Below, piece after piece: positions 32,528 through 45,299 of a stretch of 64,000 nt of DNA. Origin of the DNA: Eunapius fragilis (lineage: Eukaryota; Porifera; Demospongiae; Spongillida; Spongillidae); assembly GCA_963681505.1 (NCBI GenBank), contig OY811980.1, positions 4,509,504 through 4,573,503 of the forward strand. The letters run 5' to 3'. The position numbers and the translations under genes are program-made. Each line of letters begins with the position of its first letter. Positions within the stretch are counted from its first letter, which is position 1. Below the pieces are notes generated by a model. That model was not told the DNA's origin. It did not search any database and saw nothing but the letters and a program-made list of their open reading frames with translations.

Positions 32528-33744
32528 ATATTACAGAGAAAGCAGATATAAGAACCAGGCTGAAGTGAAAGTAGTATAGCACCAGTTGGAATGCAGTGGA
32601 AGAGGAGGTGTGTTCTGCCTAAAAAACGATTTCATTATTGATTATAATACAGTTTAGCACAACAGATTTAAGATAGTAACAATAGTGTCCATCCTACTAC
32701 AAAGCCAGGAGGCTGTACACTGGTGGTGTGTACAGCACATACCTCAAGTGTAAGGCAACACACCTTAAGTATAAGTGTAAGGCATAACTGCTTTTTGAAC
32801 TTTACACCCAGGTACATGTAGTGTATAATTTGTACAACAAACCTAACTGCAATTGCTAACTTTAGTCTTGTTTTGTGCTTCAGCTTTACAATCTTTAATC
32901 TGCTGTGCACATGCACCCCTATCAGCTCGTACTACCACATTGCACATGTTTTTGTGTCCAGATCAGAGGTGTGATACACCACTATCAAAAAACTTTGACA
33001 AGAGTATGACTGAATTGTTAGCCCACTGAAGAAATCCATATGCACAATGCAATAATCTCTAATAAGAGTATTCTTTTTATTTGCAACCAGTTGTGCACAC
33101 CATATGATCAGATATGAATTGTGATGGTGAGATATTTGTTTTGCCTTTAGAGTATAAATTAATGCCACATTCCTGACTTGTAAGGGAGCAGCATACTGTC
33201 AAAGGCTTCTTTGGCTTTGTACTGCAGTGGCATATTGTGTAATTAAGGTGTATTGTTTTGAGCTGAATGTCCACCTGGGGGTGCAATTGTACACCCAGGT
33301 GGGCATTCAGGACAATAGGCATTAATTAACTTTACTAGAAAAAAAAAGAAATACTTACCATCTGTATAAGGAGCATGATAACATATCTGGAACAAAACTA
33401 TACTTTGTTTCATGCATAATTAAGTTGTAATAACTGCAGTGGCTAGTTATGTTCAATTGATTGGAGTTACACAATTCAAGGCAAAGCAAGACCCCATCAT
33501 GAGCATCTGAGTTGGGCAATGTATGCTGCCATGCTCTTCAATTATGTACCCCCTGTACTTCTGTAGTGTATTTCATGCATCTCGGTGCGCTGCATGATGG
33601 ACTAGTGCATCACAAAATGTCCCTCTTTTTTGTTCACTTCATGTTTGTAAGACCCTTCATCGAATACAAAAACAACATAAACACATGCACACACACACAC
33701 ACACACACACGATCTTTGCAAACCCAAACCAGAATGGCAGTGGA

Positions 33745-36700
33745 CTACGCACATCCAAATCCGCCATGCCATTCCAATGCTTTGTCCATAGCGGATGCAA
33801 ATGAGATGTAGGTTTTGTGTGATGCTGGTATGGATAGTTCCATTGAGCATGTTGATGCTGTGGGAAATATCCCACTGTCATGAAAAGTAAGAATAGGTTT
33901 TATAGTAGATGGTACATGATCCTCTCCGCAGAAGAACTGAAGCAAACTCTTCAGTTTGTCTCCTATAAATAAAGGTATGTTTATCTGTAAATAAAACACA
34001 AAAACAAAAACAATCATTATTTACCTGGACTCTTGCCAATATACTCTTTAAACCAACAATATGTCATTTCTTCTCCTACCCTTTTTTGACTGCAACGTGA
34101 AAAATTTACTTGGAACATGTTTTGAATCTGATCTGAAAAATAAGATGTTTTTTGCAAAAATTGATCAGGGCATGTTACTTATTTCCATCAAGTTTGCAGA
34201 CCTCTTAATTATGATACCTGTAGTAATGTTATTTTTAAAATAGAAAACTATCATGGTACATGAATGGTTATAAATGTTGAATTAAAATTCATTCACTTTA
34301 TTAAAAGTGTAAAAGTGAAAATACATACATGTACATATATGCATTTCCACCTGGTACATATACATGAACCAGGTGTTTACAAGAGAACGCAACTCAGGTT
34401 GAAATGAATTAACCACTTGATTTCATTCTTATATATAAATAGTCATTGATTGCATGAAACCCTTCAGCCTCTATTATTCAAGATTACAATTAGAGATAAA
34501 TTTAAAAATACAAAACATATTAATATACAGTTGGGCATTTGATAGCACTTACAAACACATTGTGAACAACAAAATAAAAACATTCAGATGGGAACGTTTG
34601 ACTTAAGAGCACATATTACTGTGGGATTGATTATATCAATGGTGTTATACCTGCATTGGGATCCTTCACATTGTTTGTGAATGTCTCTTCAAATAACTCA
34701 GAGTGAGCACAAATAGTGCTATGCACCTGTAGTGCCTTGAGACCCTCAATCAATTGGTCCAATTCAGCTTTGCAGTGTAAAATTACGTGCTGCATTGCAA
34801 CAGTTTGTACAATAATGTCTTTCTCAGCAATGTTTATTTCTGTTATATATATTCCACAATATATTCAACACATCAATGTATTTTTCTGTTTCATCCATAG
34901 TGTTCATATTCACTATCTGAATGCATAATGAAATGACCAACTATGAAAATTGACAGTGTATAGTAAACAAACAAAATTTAACAATGAGCAGAATAGTATA
35001 ATTAAAATGCATGATATATCCTCCTCCTCCCTCTAATTAATACTACCCCAAAATTACATACCTCGCTACACATCGTCTTCACATCAGAAGGGAGGTCCTC
35101 AATTTGGAAAACAATTGTTGACAGTTCACTACCACATATGTATTTGTATACTGGAAGGGACATTAAGTTAAATCCATTGCCACTTGATACAACAGAGATG
35201 GCCATAAGCTGTCCCATTTGTAAATAAACCCGATCCTGTGAAGAAATTCTATTTTTAGGTACAAGTGTAACTATGGTAGAATGATAACACCCCACATCTT
35301 GCATAAAGGTGTGACGTCAAATCAGTTTAATCATCGAACGACTCGGTACATAATACAGCGGCTTAAATAATGGTGTATACAACTAGTGCGCATGAGCATG
35401 ACACAGCACAAATAAATAATTCTACGCATGCGCTACACTACCCCCCCTCCTCCGAGATTTTAAGTGTCATAGATATTCTGTCCGTAGCGGTCTATTTTCT
35501 TCTTCTGCCGAACTGGCCTCAACCTTTCAGGTTCAGCTTGGGGAGGCGCTACATTTTGCTGTGGTGTCTCCCACTCAATCACAAGTGGTTCCGGATCATC
35601 ATCTTCTCGAGACTCTTTCTCTTCCATAACGTCATCCTCATCTGAAACCGTTGCTTGAAAATACCCATCATTTTCATCCTCCCCTGAGGTCCCCTCCTCC
35701 TCTGTCTGTGGCAAATCTTCCTCCTCCACTGAAGTATCCTCCTCCTCTGTCTGTGGCGGGGCTACATGAGGCTTCAGCCTATCAAAATGCACAACAGTAC
35801 GCTTCCGAGGAGAATCCCTGTGCTGAAGTAAATACAGCACATCACCCAACGGCTTCACAACCTTGTAAGGACCTTGCCAATAACAGTGCAACTTTGGTGA
35901 CTTACCTCTCGGAACAGCTGGACAGTGTAACCATACTAGATCACCAACCTTGAATGGATGCCCCTTTGCTGTCTTGTCATATAGTGTCTTCTGGCGTCTT
36001 TGTTGCATTTCCATATGGCTTCGTACCCTCTGATAAGCTGTCTCCAAGTGTGTTCTTAGATCCAAAGCATACTGATTGACCTGTTGGGGTGCAGAAGCTG
36101 GGGGAAGACCAAACATAACATCTGCTGGAAGGCAAATTTCCCGCCCAAACATCAAATAGAATGGTGTACACCCAGTTGACTCCTGTACACTAGTTCTATA
36201 CGCCATCATCACTAGCGGAAGACGCAGATCCCAGTCGTGTTCATTTTCGGAAGCTGCAATGCTAAGGAGGTCAAGCAGTGTACGATTAAATCGCTCAACA
36301 AATCCATCAGACTGGGGGTGATATGGGGATGTCCTTGTCTTAGACACACCCAACAGTTGGCATACTTCCTTCAATAGAGAAGATTCAAAGTTACGACCCT
36401 GATCTGTATGCAGAGTATCCGGAACCCCAAAACGAGAGACAAATTGGTGCACGAACAAATCCGCAACAGTTTTTGCCTCCATATTAATCATTGGATAAGC
36501 CTCTACCCACTTAGTAAAATAATCTCCCACAACTAACACATACTTGTTACCTCTGGTGGTACTGGGCAATGGACCCAATATGTCCATGGCAACGCGTTGT
36601 AGTGGATATCCTACCAAATCAGACTGCATAGGAGCCCTTCTTGCTTGGGATGGTGACTTTCTGGACAGACACTTTTCACAAGCCCTGCACCAATTCTCTA

Positions 36701-39700
36701 CATCGTGTCGTTGGCCAGGCCAGTAGAAGCGCGAACGAATCTTTTCCATGGTTTTCTTTTGACCAAGGTGACTTCCAGTAGGTGCATCGTGGAACTCCTT
36801 TAGAATACTCTGTACAGAGAACTTTGGTATGACCAATTGAAGATGCCTGTTCTGTCCTTTCCCAGGAACGTCTTCCCAACGCCTGTAGAGGACCCCTTCT
36901 TTAAGTAACAGATGGCTCTTCTGGGACCATAACGTCTGCAACCAGTAGCTTCCATGTCTGGGAAGGGTGGGAGGAAATGCATTATCTCTCACCCAAGATA
37001 TCACCTGCTCCAGATCAGGATCTCCTTGTTGTAATTGTTTTGGGTCTCCGGCAGACAACACACAAACGCTCTCCCTCTGGCCAATACTGCTGCTAGGAAG
37101 GGGAGGGGCTGATGGCTCGAACCCACATTGTTTACACGGAAGCCTTGAGAGTGCATCAGCGTTACCATGACGCTCTCCAGGTCGATGCTCAATGACGAAA
37201 TCATACTCAGCAAGAATATCCAACCAACGCGCAACTTGGCCCTGCGGCTCTTTGTGCGGACGATGAAATGGCGGCCCCAAAGGTAGGATCGAAAGTTTCG
37301 AACGGCCCACACAACTCCCAGCATCTCCCGCCGGGTTGCACAATACTGGCGCTCCGCCTTTGTGAGCACGCGGCTGGCGTACGCAATTACTCGCTCTCCC
37401 TCCTGGGACAACACTGCGCCAAGTCCTTCTTGACTAGCATCCGTGTCCAATATGAACATTTTGTCGAACTGAGGGAATGACAAAATAGGAGGTGACAACA
37501 ACTTATCTTTCAACAAGATAAACGCTTCGTCGCACTGCTTGGACCAAAACCATGGTTTGGACTTTTCCGTCAGAGCATGAAGAGGAAAGGCTATCCGAGC
37601 AAAACCAGAAATGAACTTTCTGTAGTAGGAAGCAAATCCTAAAAATTGGCGGAGAGTGTCATGATTATGTGGCACAGGCCATTCGCGGACAGAACCAGTT
37701 TTTCCTGGGTCAACCTCCACGCCCTTTTCGGATACAATGTACCCCAAGTACTGTACGCTCTTACGTAATAGTTGGCACTTGCTTGGCTTTACCTTCAGCC
37801 CCGCCTCTTTCAGCCTTCGCAACACGTCTGCCAGCCGTTGAAGACGTTCACCCACTGTCTGACTGAAAATAATAATGTCATCTAGATAAACTAGACAAGT
37901 GGTCCAACAAAGACCCGACAACACAGAACTCATTAGTCTTTGGAACGTGCTGGGGGCATTGGTTAGCCCGAACGGCATTACCCGAAATTGGTGGAGCCCA
38001 AATGGTGTGATAAAAGCAGTCTTCTCCTTGTCGTCCGGATTCATCTCGACCTGCCAGTAGCCACTTGCTAAATCAATGGTAGAAAACCATTTCGCTCCCC
38101 CGAGGCTGTCCAAAGCATCGTCTATCCTGGGAAGCGGATGCATGTCCTTCTTCGTTGCCTCATTTAGACGGCGAAAGTCGACACAGAACCGGAACGAACC
38201 GTCTTTCTTTTTTACCAGCACTATAGGAGATGCCCAGGAGCTCTCAGAAGGCTCTATTATGCCTTGGTCCAGCATGTTGTGAATCATCTTCTGTACCATG
38301 TCCCGCTGATGAAACGGTAACCTGCGAGCTTGCTGTCGAATGGGTGGGGCATCACCAACATTAATTTTGCGACGCAATAAACCTGTACGTCCCAGGTCCC
38401 CATCCCCAACCGAAATAGCGTCTGAAAAATCATACAACAAATCTGTCAGCTGGTTTTTCTCGCTTACAGTTAAGCCATGCACATTACACAGAAACTGTTC
38501 AACTGACTTATTAATGGCCTCTTGGGACCGGACAACTGGTTTCCTGTCCAACGACGGCTCCACTAAATTCACAAAATCAGCATCCTGCAAGGGAAACATC
38601 TTACCTACCTTTTCATCAGCGTACACAGTAACAGGTACAGCTGACAAATTTAACAACTGTATCGTTGCGTTCTTCCCTGACAGGATTGGAGACACAGAAT
38701 GTGCAGCAAGTAACCCACCATGCCGATCCGGAAACTCTGGCTTGGGTTCAAACAATCCACAGCCACTGTTGAATGCACCCTCTTCTGCGTTGGCATCCAG
38801 GTGAACAGAAAGGTGAACTTGATGGAAGGCAGGAATAACGGTGGTCTCCTGTACCAGCACGTGACATGTAGAACTACATTCGCCGGCACACAACTGCACC
38901 GGACGTGGGTGACCTGCCAATGTTAAAGTCTTGTTGTCCATGTTATTAATAACACAATGACATTGTTCGAGAAAATCTGTACCCAGTAAACACTGTTGCG
39001 TCATGTCTCGCACAACCAGGACATTGTGTGCTCCCACATAGTCTCCCACCTGTAGAGTCACATACACCTGACCACATAGAGGAAGACTCTCACCGTTAAC
39101 TGCCATTACAGGACACCTGGCCTCTTTTAGTTCCAGTTTGCTGTTCTTCACGGCCTCCTTCCAAACGTTCTCATGCAGCAGGGTAACCGACGATCCCGTG
39201 TCTACTAACATGGAAACAGGGTGGCCCTCCACGAAACCTTTCAATGTTAGAGTGCTGGCAACTGCAGAGGTATGCTTAACTGACCTTTCGTCACTGTCTT
39301 CAGTAGAACGCCTTAACGGACAACCCCTGCGCACGTGGCCTGCTTTCCCGCAATTCCAGCATACTGGACGCTTCTTCGCTCTTGCTGGCCGTTTCTCCGC
39401 CTTGTCCAGACGTAACTTACTCAACTGCCCTGACAACGCTGCCACTTGCGCCACTAAGTCCTGATAGCTGCCACTCCTTGCAGAAGAGAAGAGAGACGCA
39501 CCTTCGGCTTCCGAAGAGACAGCGCTCTCCGTGGTATTAGCGGCTGCAGTTTTTCCTGCCTGGAAACTTTTCTGGGCAGACTCCACCGACTCTAACCGGC
39601 ACGCCAAGGCAAGAACAGCTTCCAATGTGTCCAGCCCTTCCTGCAATAGCTTCAGCTGTATAGAAGGTGAAATAATACCACGAATAAATTGGTTACGCGC

Positions 39701-42614
39701 AACTTCTAGTCGTTCCCTAGACTGCCACAACGGGTAAGCCCTATCTGCTAACATGCGCAACCTTGCCGAGAACTCTATTAAGGACTCCGTCTGTTTCTGC
39801 TGCGCTGCATGGAACTTCCTCTGCCAATCCAGCTCTACCCCTAGCGGAGCATACTGTCCCTCGAGACATTTCTTCACAGCTGCGTAGTCAACCCCGGTTT
39901 CTACATCCAACAAACCCATTTGACTTACAATACGGAATGGCTCATCCTCCAACAAAGAGACCAGTTCCTGGCCTTGCTTATCGTTCGGAACTCCGGCTTC
40001 CTTAAAGTAGAGCTCGATGCGCTGAATCCATATAGCAAAGTCAGCTCCCTTTCCCGCAAATCGCGAAGGTGGCCGCACGCTAAACCTGGTGGTTCTTACG
40101 CCTGCTCCTTCCTGCTCCATCCCACTTCTGACACCAGTGTGACGTCAAATCAGTTTAATCATCGAACGACTCGGTACATAATACAGCGGCTTAAATAATG
40201 GTGTATACAACTAGTGCGCATGAGCATGACACAGCACAAATAAATAATTCTACGCATGCGCTACAAAGGTAACAGTTGTATTTTAGAACATACACATCGT
40301 AACATTTTTACAATATAAGAAAGTATACCTTCAATGCAATGACATTGTGCCGTATGGTGCCTTTGTTCCATTAAGCATCTTTAAATTCTTTGCATAATAT
40401 TGTGAAGAATTCGCGAGTCAACCCTCCTGCATCAATCCCATTCTCAGAATCAAATATAACCTACAAACATTCAACAACCATGCAGAACACTATCAGAAGT
40501 TAACTAAGTGGTGTATTTTACCATTTTAAAACAATGTGCCAACACATGTAATAAGTACATACCACCATATTTTTCGTAGGTGTGATATTGTGCTTTAGAG
40601 CATCTTCCATTACTTGACTTCTATGCACTCTCATTTCAAAATCACCATCCTTAATTTGGCTTTTGAGATGGTTAATGACATCAGCCATACTATATTGCAA
40701 GCTTAGGTAAAAAATATGTACACATGCAATAGCATTTACCACGAATCATGATCCTCCCCCAGCTTATAATCAAAGCATATTCCAATTCACTGTCTTCATC
40801 CTGAAAATTGAACAGAAAGTCAGTAGACTCAATGTATCAATCACACCATTGTTTTACATGATATTCATAAACACTATCATCATCCAATTCAAATCATTAG
40901 GATGAAATAGTAATGTATCCATACATGCCATGCATCATAAACTTGCATCTAATACATTGATACATGACTCGGATAGAAAAGGTCGAGTGTCTTCATTATC
41001 ATGCCTATTAATTGGAGCATTTAATACATGACATAATAAACATTTGAATATATGACTGAAAATACACTAACTGCATGTGTGGTAAAATGGAGATTTTCCA
41101 ATTTCAAACTCAATTACCATTACAAATTTAGTATAATGCAGCATTGAAGATAAGCTTTCCATGAATTTGAGATCAAGAAGCAATCGTCATACAAATTACT
41201 ACCACATTAAGCCAAATGGATTACCTGATTACTAGATCATTACTAATCTTATGGATATTGGGTTTGTTGATGCCAACTCAACACAACAATACAAGAAAAT
41301 ATTATCCATGCAGAGCAAGGTGTAGACTATAGATAAATAATATTCTCACCTTTTAATAATCAGATTACTTATACCCTGTGCCACACTGATTTGTGGATTC
41401 TGTGTGATGAATTTAAATGTTAGAATAAGGCATCATGTCAGGAAAAAGCACTGTTGCCATACTTGTGTTCGTAAAATGCTTGTATTTAGTTCAAAAGATA
41501 CATGCATTACAGTACAGTGATTAATGTGTGCAATCTCCCTTCCCTCAATGATCAACAGGCTGCTTTCAGTGTTACTGTTAACTCTTATTTAGGTCTATCC
41601 ATAACTTACACTCTGCATGGTGTATGTGAGACTTGTTGGGCCTATCTAGCTCTTCACCTTTATAGACATGGCCACCTACTCACAGAGTATTAGGAAGTAT
41701 TCTATTTTAATATTCAAAAAAGGGGCAGAAGTGGTTAAGTGATATGAAATCTTGTTCCCATACAGATTTTTTGGCTTCTCTCACTTTCATTTTGTGCATT
41801 AGAATCAATATGTCAATATTAGCATAAAAATAATGATAATTTCAAATTTGGTAAATGCTTACACTTCTTGGTAAAGTAATGTTTGGTAAGTAGTCATCAT
41901 CATCATCTGAGTCATCCATTCTAATAATAGAATAAGTTTATAACCCACATGCAAAGCTTAATTAAACCATACTCTAAGGTACTGTATATAAGCCTCCTTA
42001 TCCTCTACCACCACTAACAAAAAATGGCTCGTGTTTAAATGTGTACATCTTTAACCGCAAATGTCTTCACAAATTTGTTGAGCATTTTCGAATGGCACCA
42101 TGAATAATAGATATGGAGATTTCACACAAGACATTTTACTTCGCTGGGAGTGGAGTGAGGAGGAGGCTTAACAATTTTAATCACAGTTAATTACCATCAA
42201 CTTACTGAGGTTTTTGACATGATTTCATGTGTTCACATAAGTCTTTCATACACATTCTGGTGTTGCACTTAAAGCAAACCTCTTCTGGCTGGGGAGACTC
42301 AGCCTACATAAACAAAAATAAGTTAAAAGTAGTACATGTACATTTTGACCTACCATTGCTGAGATAGATTTATCATGATGCATAACGTCTCTCTGCAGTG
42401 GTCGAATGTACAGAATACTACGATTTATAATGTCTCGTAGGTATTTCACAGTTAAACCACATTGTGGGGGTGTGACGATAACTAATTGGACACCACTTGC
42501 TACCAGTAATGTATACCCACCACACTGCAATAGCATAGGAAATGCATTCATAATTATTTCGTGCATATGAATAGAGTCGCCATCTTGGTTGAATATCAAT
42601 TCAATGTTAGCCAT
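33745..42614 (-). CDS. G2E3-like protein with zinc finger and HECT-like domain, nine exons, interrupted by an LTR element
   Basis: Hand-placed exons: 42614-42354, 42303-42206, 41920-41863, 40800-40740, about 40689-40563, 40460-40329, 35235-35062, 34822-34651, 33962-33745 (stop TAG). Exon 1 carries the N-terminal block of G2E3-like proteins (GGYTLLVASG, GLTVKYLRDI, ILYIRPLQRDV). Exon 2 is a Cys/His finger (CFKCNTRMCMKDLCEHMKSC), exon 3 acidic. Exons 5-6 start the HECT-like domain (FEMRVHRSQVMEDALKH, IDAGGLTREFF). Exons 7-9 continue it (YLQMGQLMAISVV, AELDQLIEGLKALQ) to the end (GIFPTASTCSMELSIP, EWHGGFGCA). HECT enzymes transfer ubiquitin through a Cys; TASTCS near the C-terminus is the candidate. 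Most joints keep frame, but exon 4 to 5 does not by one base, and a TAA (40371-40373) lies in exon 6, so this copy may be dead. The LTR element at 35310-40265 sits in the exon 6-7 intron. Confidence 0.7.
35310..35437 (-). repeat. 3' LTR of element 2 (128 bases)
   Basis: Matches 40138-40265. It holds a full CRE palindrome TGACGTCA (35312-35319) and ACGCATGCGCT (35424-35434). Confidence 0.93.
35460..40120 (-). pseudogene. Gag-Pol polyprotein of element 2, RNase H deletion with frame change
   Basis: The frame from ATG 40120 encodes Gag (FAGKGADFAIWIQRIELYF), a CCHC knuckle (CWNCGKAGHVRRGC, about residue 252), protease (MLVDTGSSVTLLH, about 304), RT (MPFGLTNAPSTFQRLM; YLDDIIIF near 743) and the first part of RNase H (LDTDASQEGLGAVLSQ, about 893). 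At about 37265 the frame changes: directly after HFIVR the sequence jumps to KEPQGQVARWLDIL. The stretch that should hold the RNase H TDH..L motif is missing. The downstream frame runs to 35460 with HGNADALSRLPCKQCG, the integrase finger, the DDE core (MDILGPLP, HTDQGRNFES, SDGFVERFNRTL) and an acidic tail. RNase H should be inactive and Pol split in two. This family also left the fragment at 16930-18411. Confidence 0.93.
40138..40265 (-). repeat. 5' LTR of element 2 (128 bases)
   Basis: Promoter LTR for the minus-strand element. It carries a CRE-type TGACGTCA (40140-40147) at its internal-side end and the GCATGCGC core near its outer end. Confidence 0.93.
40252..40262 (-). promoter_or_regulatory. 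NRF-1-like core ACGCATGCGCT in the 5' LTR
   Basis: Shares GCATGCGCT with the other two LTR families in the window, close to the LTR's outer end. Function inferred only. Confidence 0.4.
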
Positions 42615-43098
42615 GCCGAGGGATCCTAGCTAAAACGAGAGCTATAGCCTCGTTTCTCTCGTAGTTCCAGATCCTTATACCAGCGCCTTGGACGAAAGTG
42701 TCCGCCCACAATTTCACCATATGTACTTAGAAGGGCAAAAAAGTACAAAAAGGTAGCGTTGAGGTACCTTATATAGGACCAGTTCGATCAGACAATCAGT
42801 GCATAAATAGAGGGATTGAGCAGGGGTTTGCAGTGCACGCCCACATAACCGGATGGCTCCTTGCCTCGTTTATATGAGCACCCAACGTGCAATCCAAACA
42901 AAACATGTTGAGTTCGATCCCTCGCAGTGAGACTGCCAATTCGATGAAGCTGTGGTCTCTTTCAGGCCCACAAAGCATTCCTTGAGCACAGAAACTCGGG
43001 CCTTGATACGTCGCGAACTATAACACTTCGGAAAGATGTTTTAGCTCTAGGGCAGTCAGAGGCAGTCGGAAAAACAAGCTTTATAACCTCGATTCTAC
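42615..43098. other. spacer between the HECT-like gene start and the right arm
   Basis: About 480 bases that should contain the promoter of the minus-strand HECT-like gene and possibly that of the outward-reading right-arm region. No TATA box or CpG cluster stands out. Confidence 0.35.
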
Positions 43099-43406
43099 AA
43101 AAAGAGGGACATTTTGTGATGCACTAGTCCATCATGCAGCGCACCGAGATGCATGAAATACACTACAGAAGTACAGGGGGTACATAATTGAAGAGCATGG
43201 CAGCATACATTGCCCAACTCAGATGCTCATGATGGGGTCTTGCTTTGCCTTGAATTGTGTAACTCCAATCAATTGAACATAACTAGCCACTGCAGTTATT
43301 ACAACTTAATTATGCATGAAACAAAGTATAGTTTTGTTCCAGATATGTTATCATGCTCCTTATACAGATGGTAAGTATTTCTTTTTTTTTCTAGTAAAGT
43401 TAATTA

Positions 43407-43900
43407 ATGCCTATTGTCCTGAATGCCCACCTGGGTGTACAATTGCACCCCCAGGTGGACATTCAGCTCAAAACAATACACCTTAATTACACAATATGCC
43501 ACTGCAGTACAAAGCCAAAGAAGCCTTTGACAGTATGCTGCTCCCTTACAAGTCAGGAATGTGGCATTAATTTATACTCTAAAGGCAAAACAAATATCTC
43601 ACCATCACAATTCATATCTGATCATATGGTGTGCACAACTGGTTGCAAATAAAAAGAATACTCTTATTAGAGATTATTGCATTGTGCATATGGATTTCTT
43701 CAGTGGGCTAACAATTCAGTCATACTCTTGTCAAAGTTTTTTGATAGTGGTGTATCATCACCTCTGATCTGGACACAAAAACATGTGCAATGTGGTAGTA
43801 CGAGCTGATAGGGGTGCATGTGCACAGCAGATTAAAGATTGTAAAGCTGAAGCACAAAACAAGACTAAAGTTAGCAATTGCAGTTAAGTTTGTTGTACAA
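43407..43900 (+). other. possible small exons in the arm, unrecognised
   Basis: On the outward strand, a Cys-rich stretch can be read near 43410-43460 (CPECPPGC) and an open block near 43780-43880 (CNVVVRADRGACAQQIKDCK). They look more coding-like than the surrounding DNA, but no family or reliable splice pattern emerges. A mirror copy lies in the left arm. Confidence 0.25.
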
Positions 43901-44201
43901 ATTATACACTACATGTACCTGGGTGTAAAGTTCAAAAAGCAGTTATGCCTTAACTTATACTTAAGGTGTGTTGCCTTACACTTGAGGTATGTGCTGTACA
44001 CACCACCAGTGTACAGCCTCCTGGCTTTGTAGTAGGATGGACACTATTGTTACTATCTTAAATCTGTTGTGCTAAACTGTATTATAATCAATAATGAAAT
44101 CGTTTTTTAGGCAGAACACACCTCCTCTTCCACTGCATTCCAACTGGTGCTATACTACTTTCACTTCAGCCTGGTTCTTATATCTGCTTTCTCTGTAATA
44201 T

Positions 44202-45299
44202 TTGGGGGATAGTCTTACCTCCCTGAACACCAGCAAATCTACTATCAATGGAGATATTAAAGCTAGCCCGAAGGTCTACAGCATTTTCATAGTACCGGAG
44301 AATTTATGCAGCCCATTTTCTGAATCTTCCAACAATGCCCCACAAACCCTAACTCAGGCACCCACCACTATTGCAACATTAGTAACACCACAGTCCCTCA
44401 CACACATAGAACTCAATGATACAAACCACACCACCTCAGAAAACATCACACAGTCTCTCCCACCACAAGTCCTACACACATTTATTACCACACCAACCCT
44501 CTAATAACAACCAAGAGATAAACCCAGCCATCACACCACCACAAGGAGCCCTTATCATTACAAATCCCATCCTCCCACCCCTCCTCATTCAAATCCTTCG
44601 ACCCAAGAAACCCCTGCTGAAGGCAAAGAGCTCTGACCCATCACCACAACCAAAGGTCCTTGAACCAAGACAAACCTAACCACAGCTGAGAACTCCAATT
44701 CCATGCTGACCCAAGAACTCCCTCCCCCAGACCCCCGTCCCATGTAACCCCTCTGACTCATGTACTCCCTGCTGAAATAGACAACCCTGCCCTCGCACCA
44801 CAGAAGGATGATGACAAGAAACTACATGACAACATTGAAAAAGGAATGTGGGATCCTGTGTGTGAGGCATACACTAGCTCCAGTAAGTTCTACGAGATGC
44901 TGTGCCATCACCAAACCTTCAATCAGGTGTGCCAGAACAATGGCATTTTCCCTGTTGGGGCAAGGGCATATGCCACAACGGCAGCCGATGATGAACTGAG
45001 AGAAGAAATTGTGAACATCCAGAACTGGGCTATTATGAAGATTACAGCAGCCAATGTATGCCACCTAAAGAATAAAGAAAATGGGATTGAAGACAAAGAT
45101 TGAGAGAACCCTTGATGCACAAGAAAATGAAAACACCAAAAAGAAGTGGACAACCACTTGCCAGAAGAGAAATAGAGGTGCTACATATAATGAACTAATT
45201 TTAAAGAAAAAAATTAGAAACCACCACCATGCAACAAACATAGAAAGGGACAAGATATCCGGAGGTCTGTCTGAAACCCAAAACCCTGCCGCCATGAAA
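44202..45299 (+). pseudogene. unrecognised coding-like region, right-arm copy
   Basis: Reading outward: MGDSLTSLNTSKSTINGDIK and a Thr/Pro/Ser-rich stretch in one frame (44202-44504), a Pro-rich stretch in a second (to 44679), then a well-formed third frame through KDDDKKLHDNIEKGMWDPVC, SSSKFYEMLCHHQTFNQVC and DDELREEIVNIQNWAIM to a stop at 45103. A Lys/Arg-rich segment follows in the first frame (ERTLDAQENENTKKKW). The switches suggest frameshifts or introns. I do not recognise the family. Presence in both arms, each reading away from the HECT-like gene, is the main clue to its role. Confidence 0.4.

Larger units (their letters stand above)
30341..33630 (-). repeat. left arm of the large inverted repeat
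   Basis: The reverse complement of 43099-45488 over almost its whole length, with very few differences. The outer boundary is atggcatgtgatttgtgcc (30341) and the inner boundary ccctcttttt (33630). This arm holds about 895 extra bases (about 30546-31440) absent from the other, so the shared length is about 2.39 kb. The open frames it contains recur in mirror orientation in the right arm. Confidence 0.93.
35310..40265 (-). mobile_element. complete Ty3/Gypsy LTR retrotransposon 2, inside an intron of the HECT-like gene
   Basis: Two 128-base LTRs (35310-35437 and 40138-40265), identical as far as I compared them, with an AAGG (or AAAGG) target duplication. The primer-binding site after the 5' LTR reads TGGTGTCAGAAGTGGGAT on the minus strand, complementary to the 3' end of a tRNA-Leu (established resemblance). 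A GGAGGAGGGGGGG polypurine tract precedes the 3' LTR. The element is antisense-free: it lies in the same orientation as the host gene. Identical LTRs mean a very recent insertion. Confidence 0.95.
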
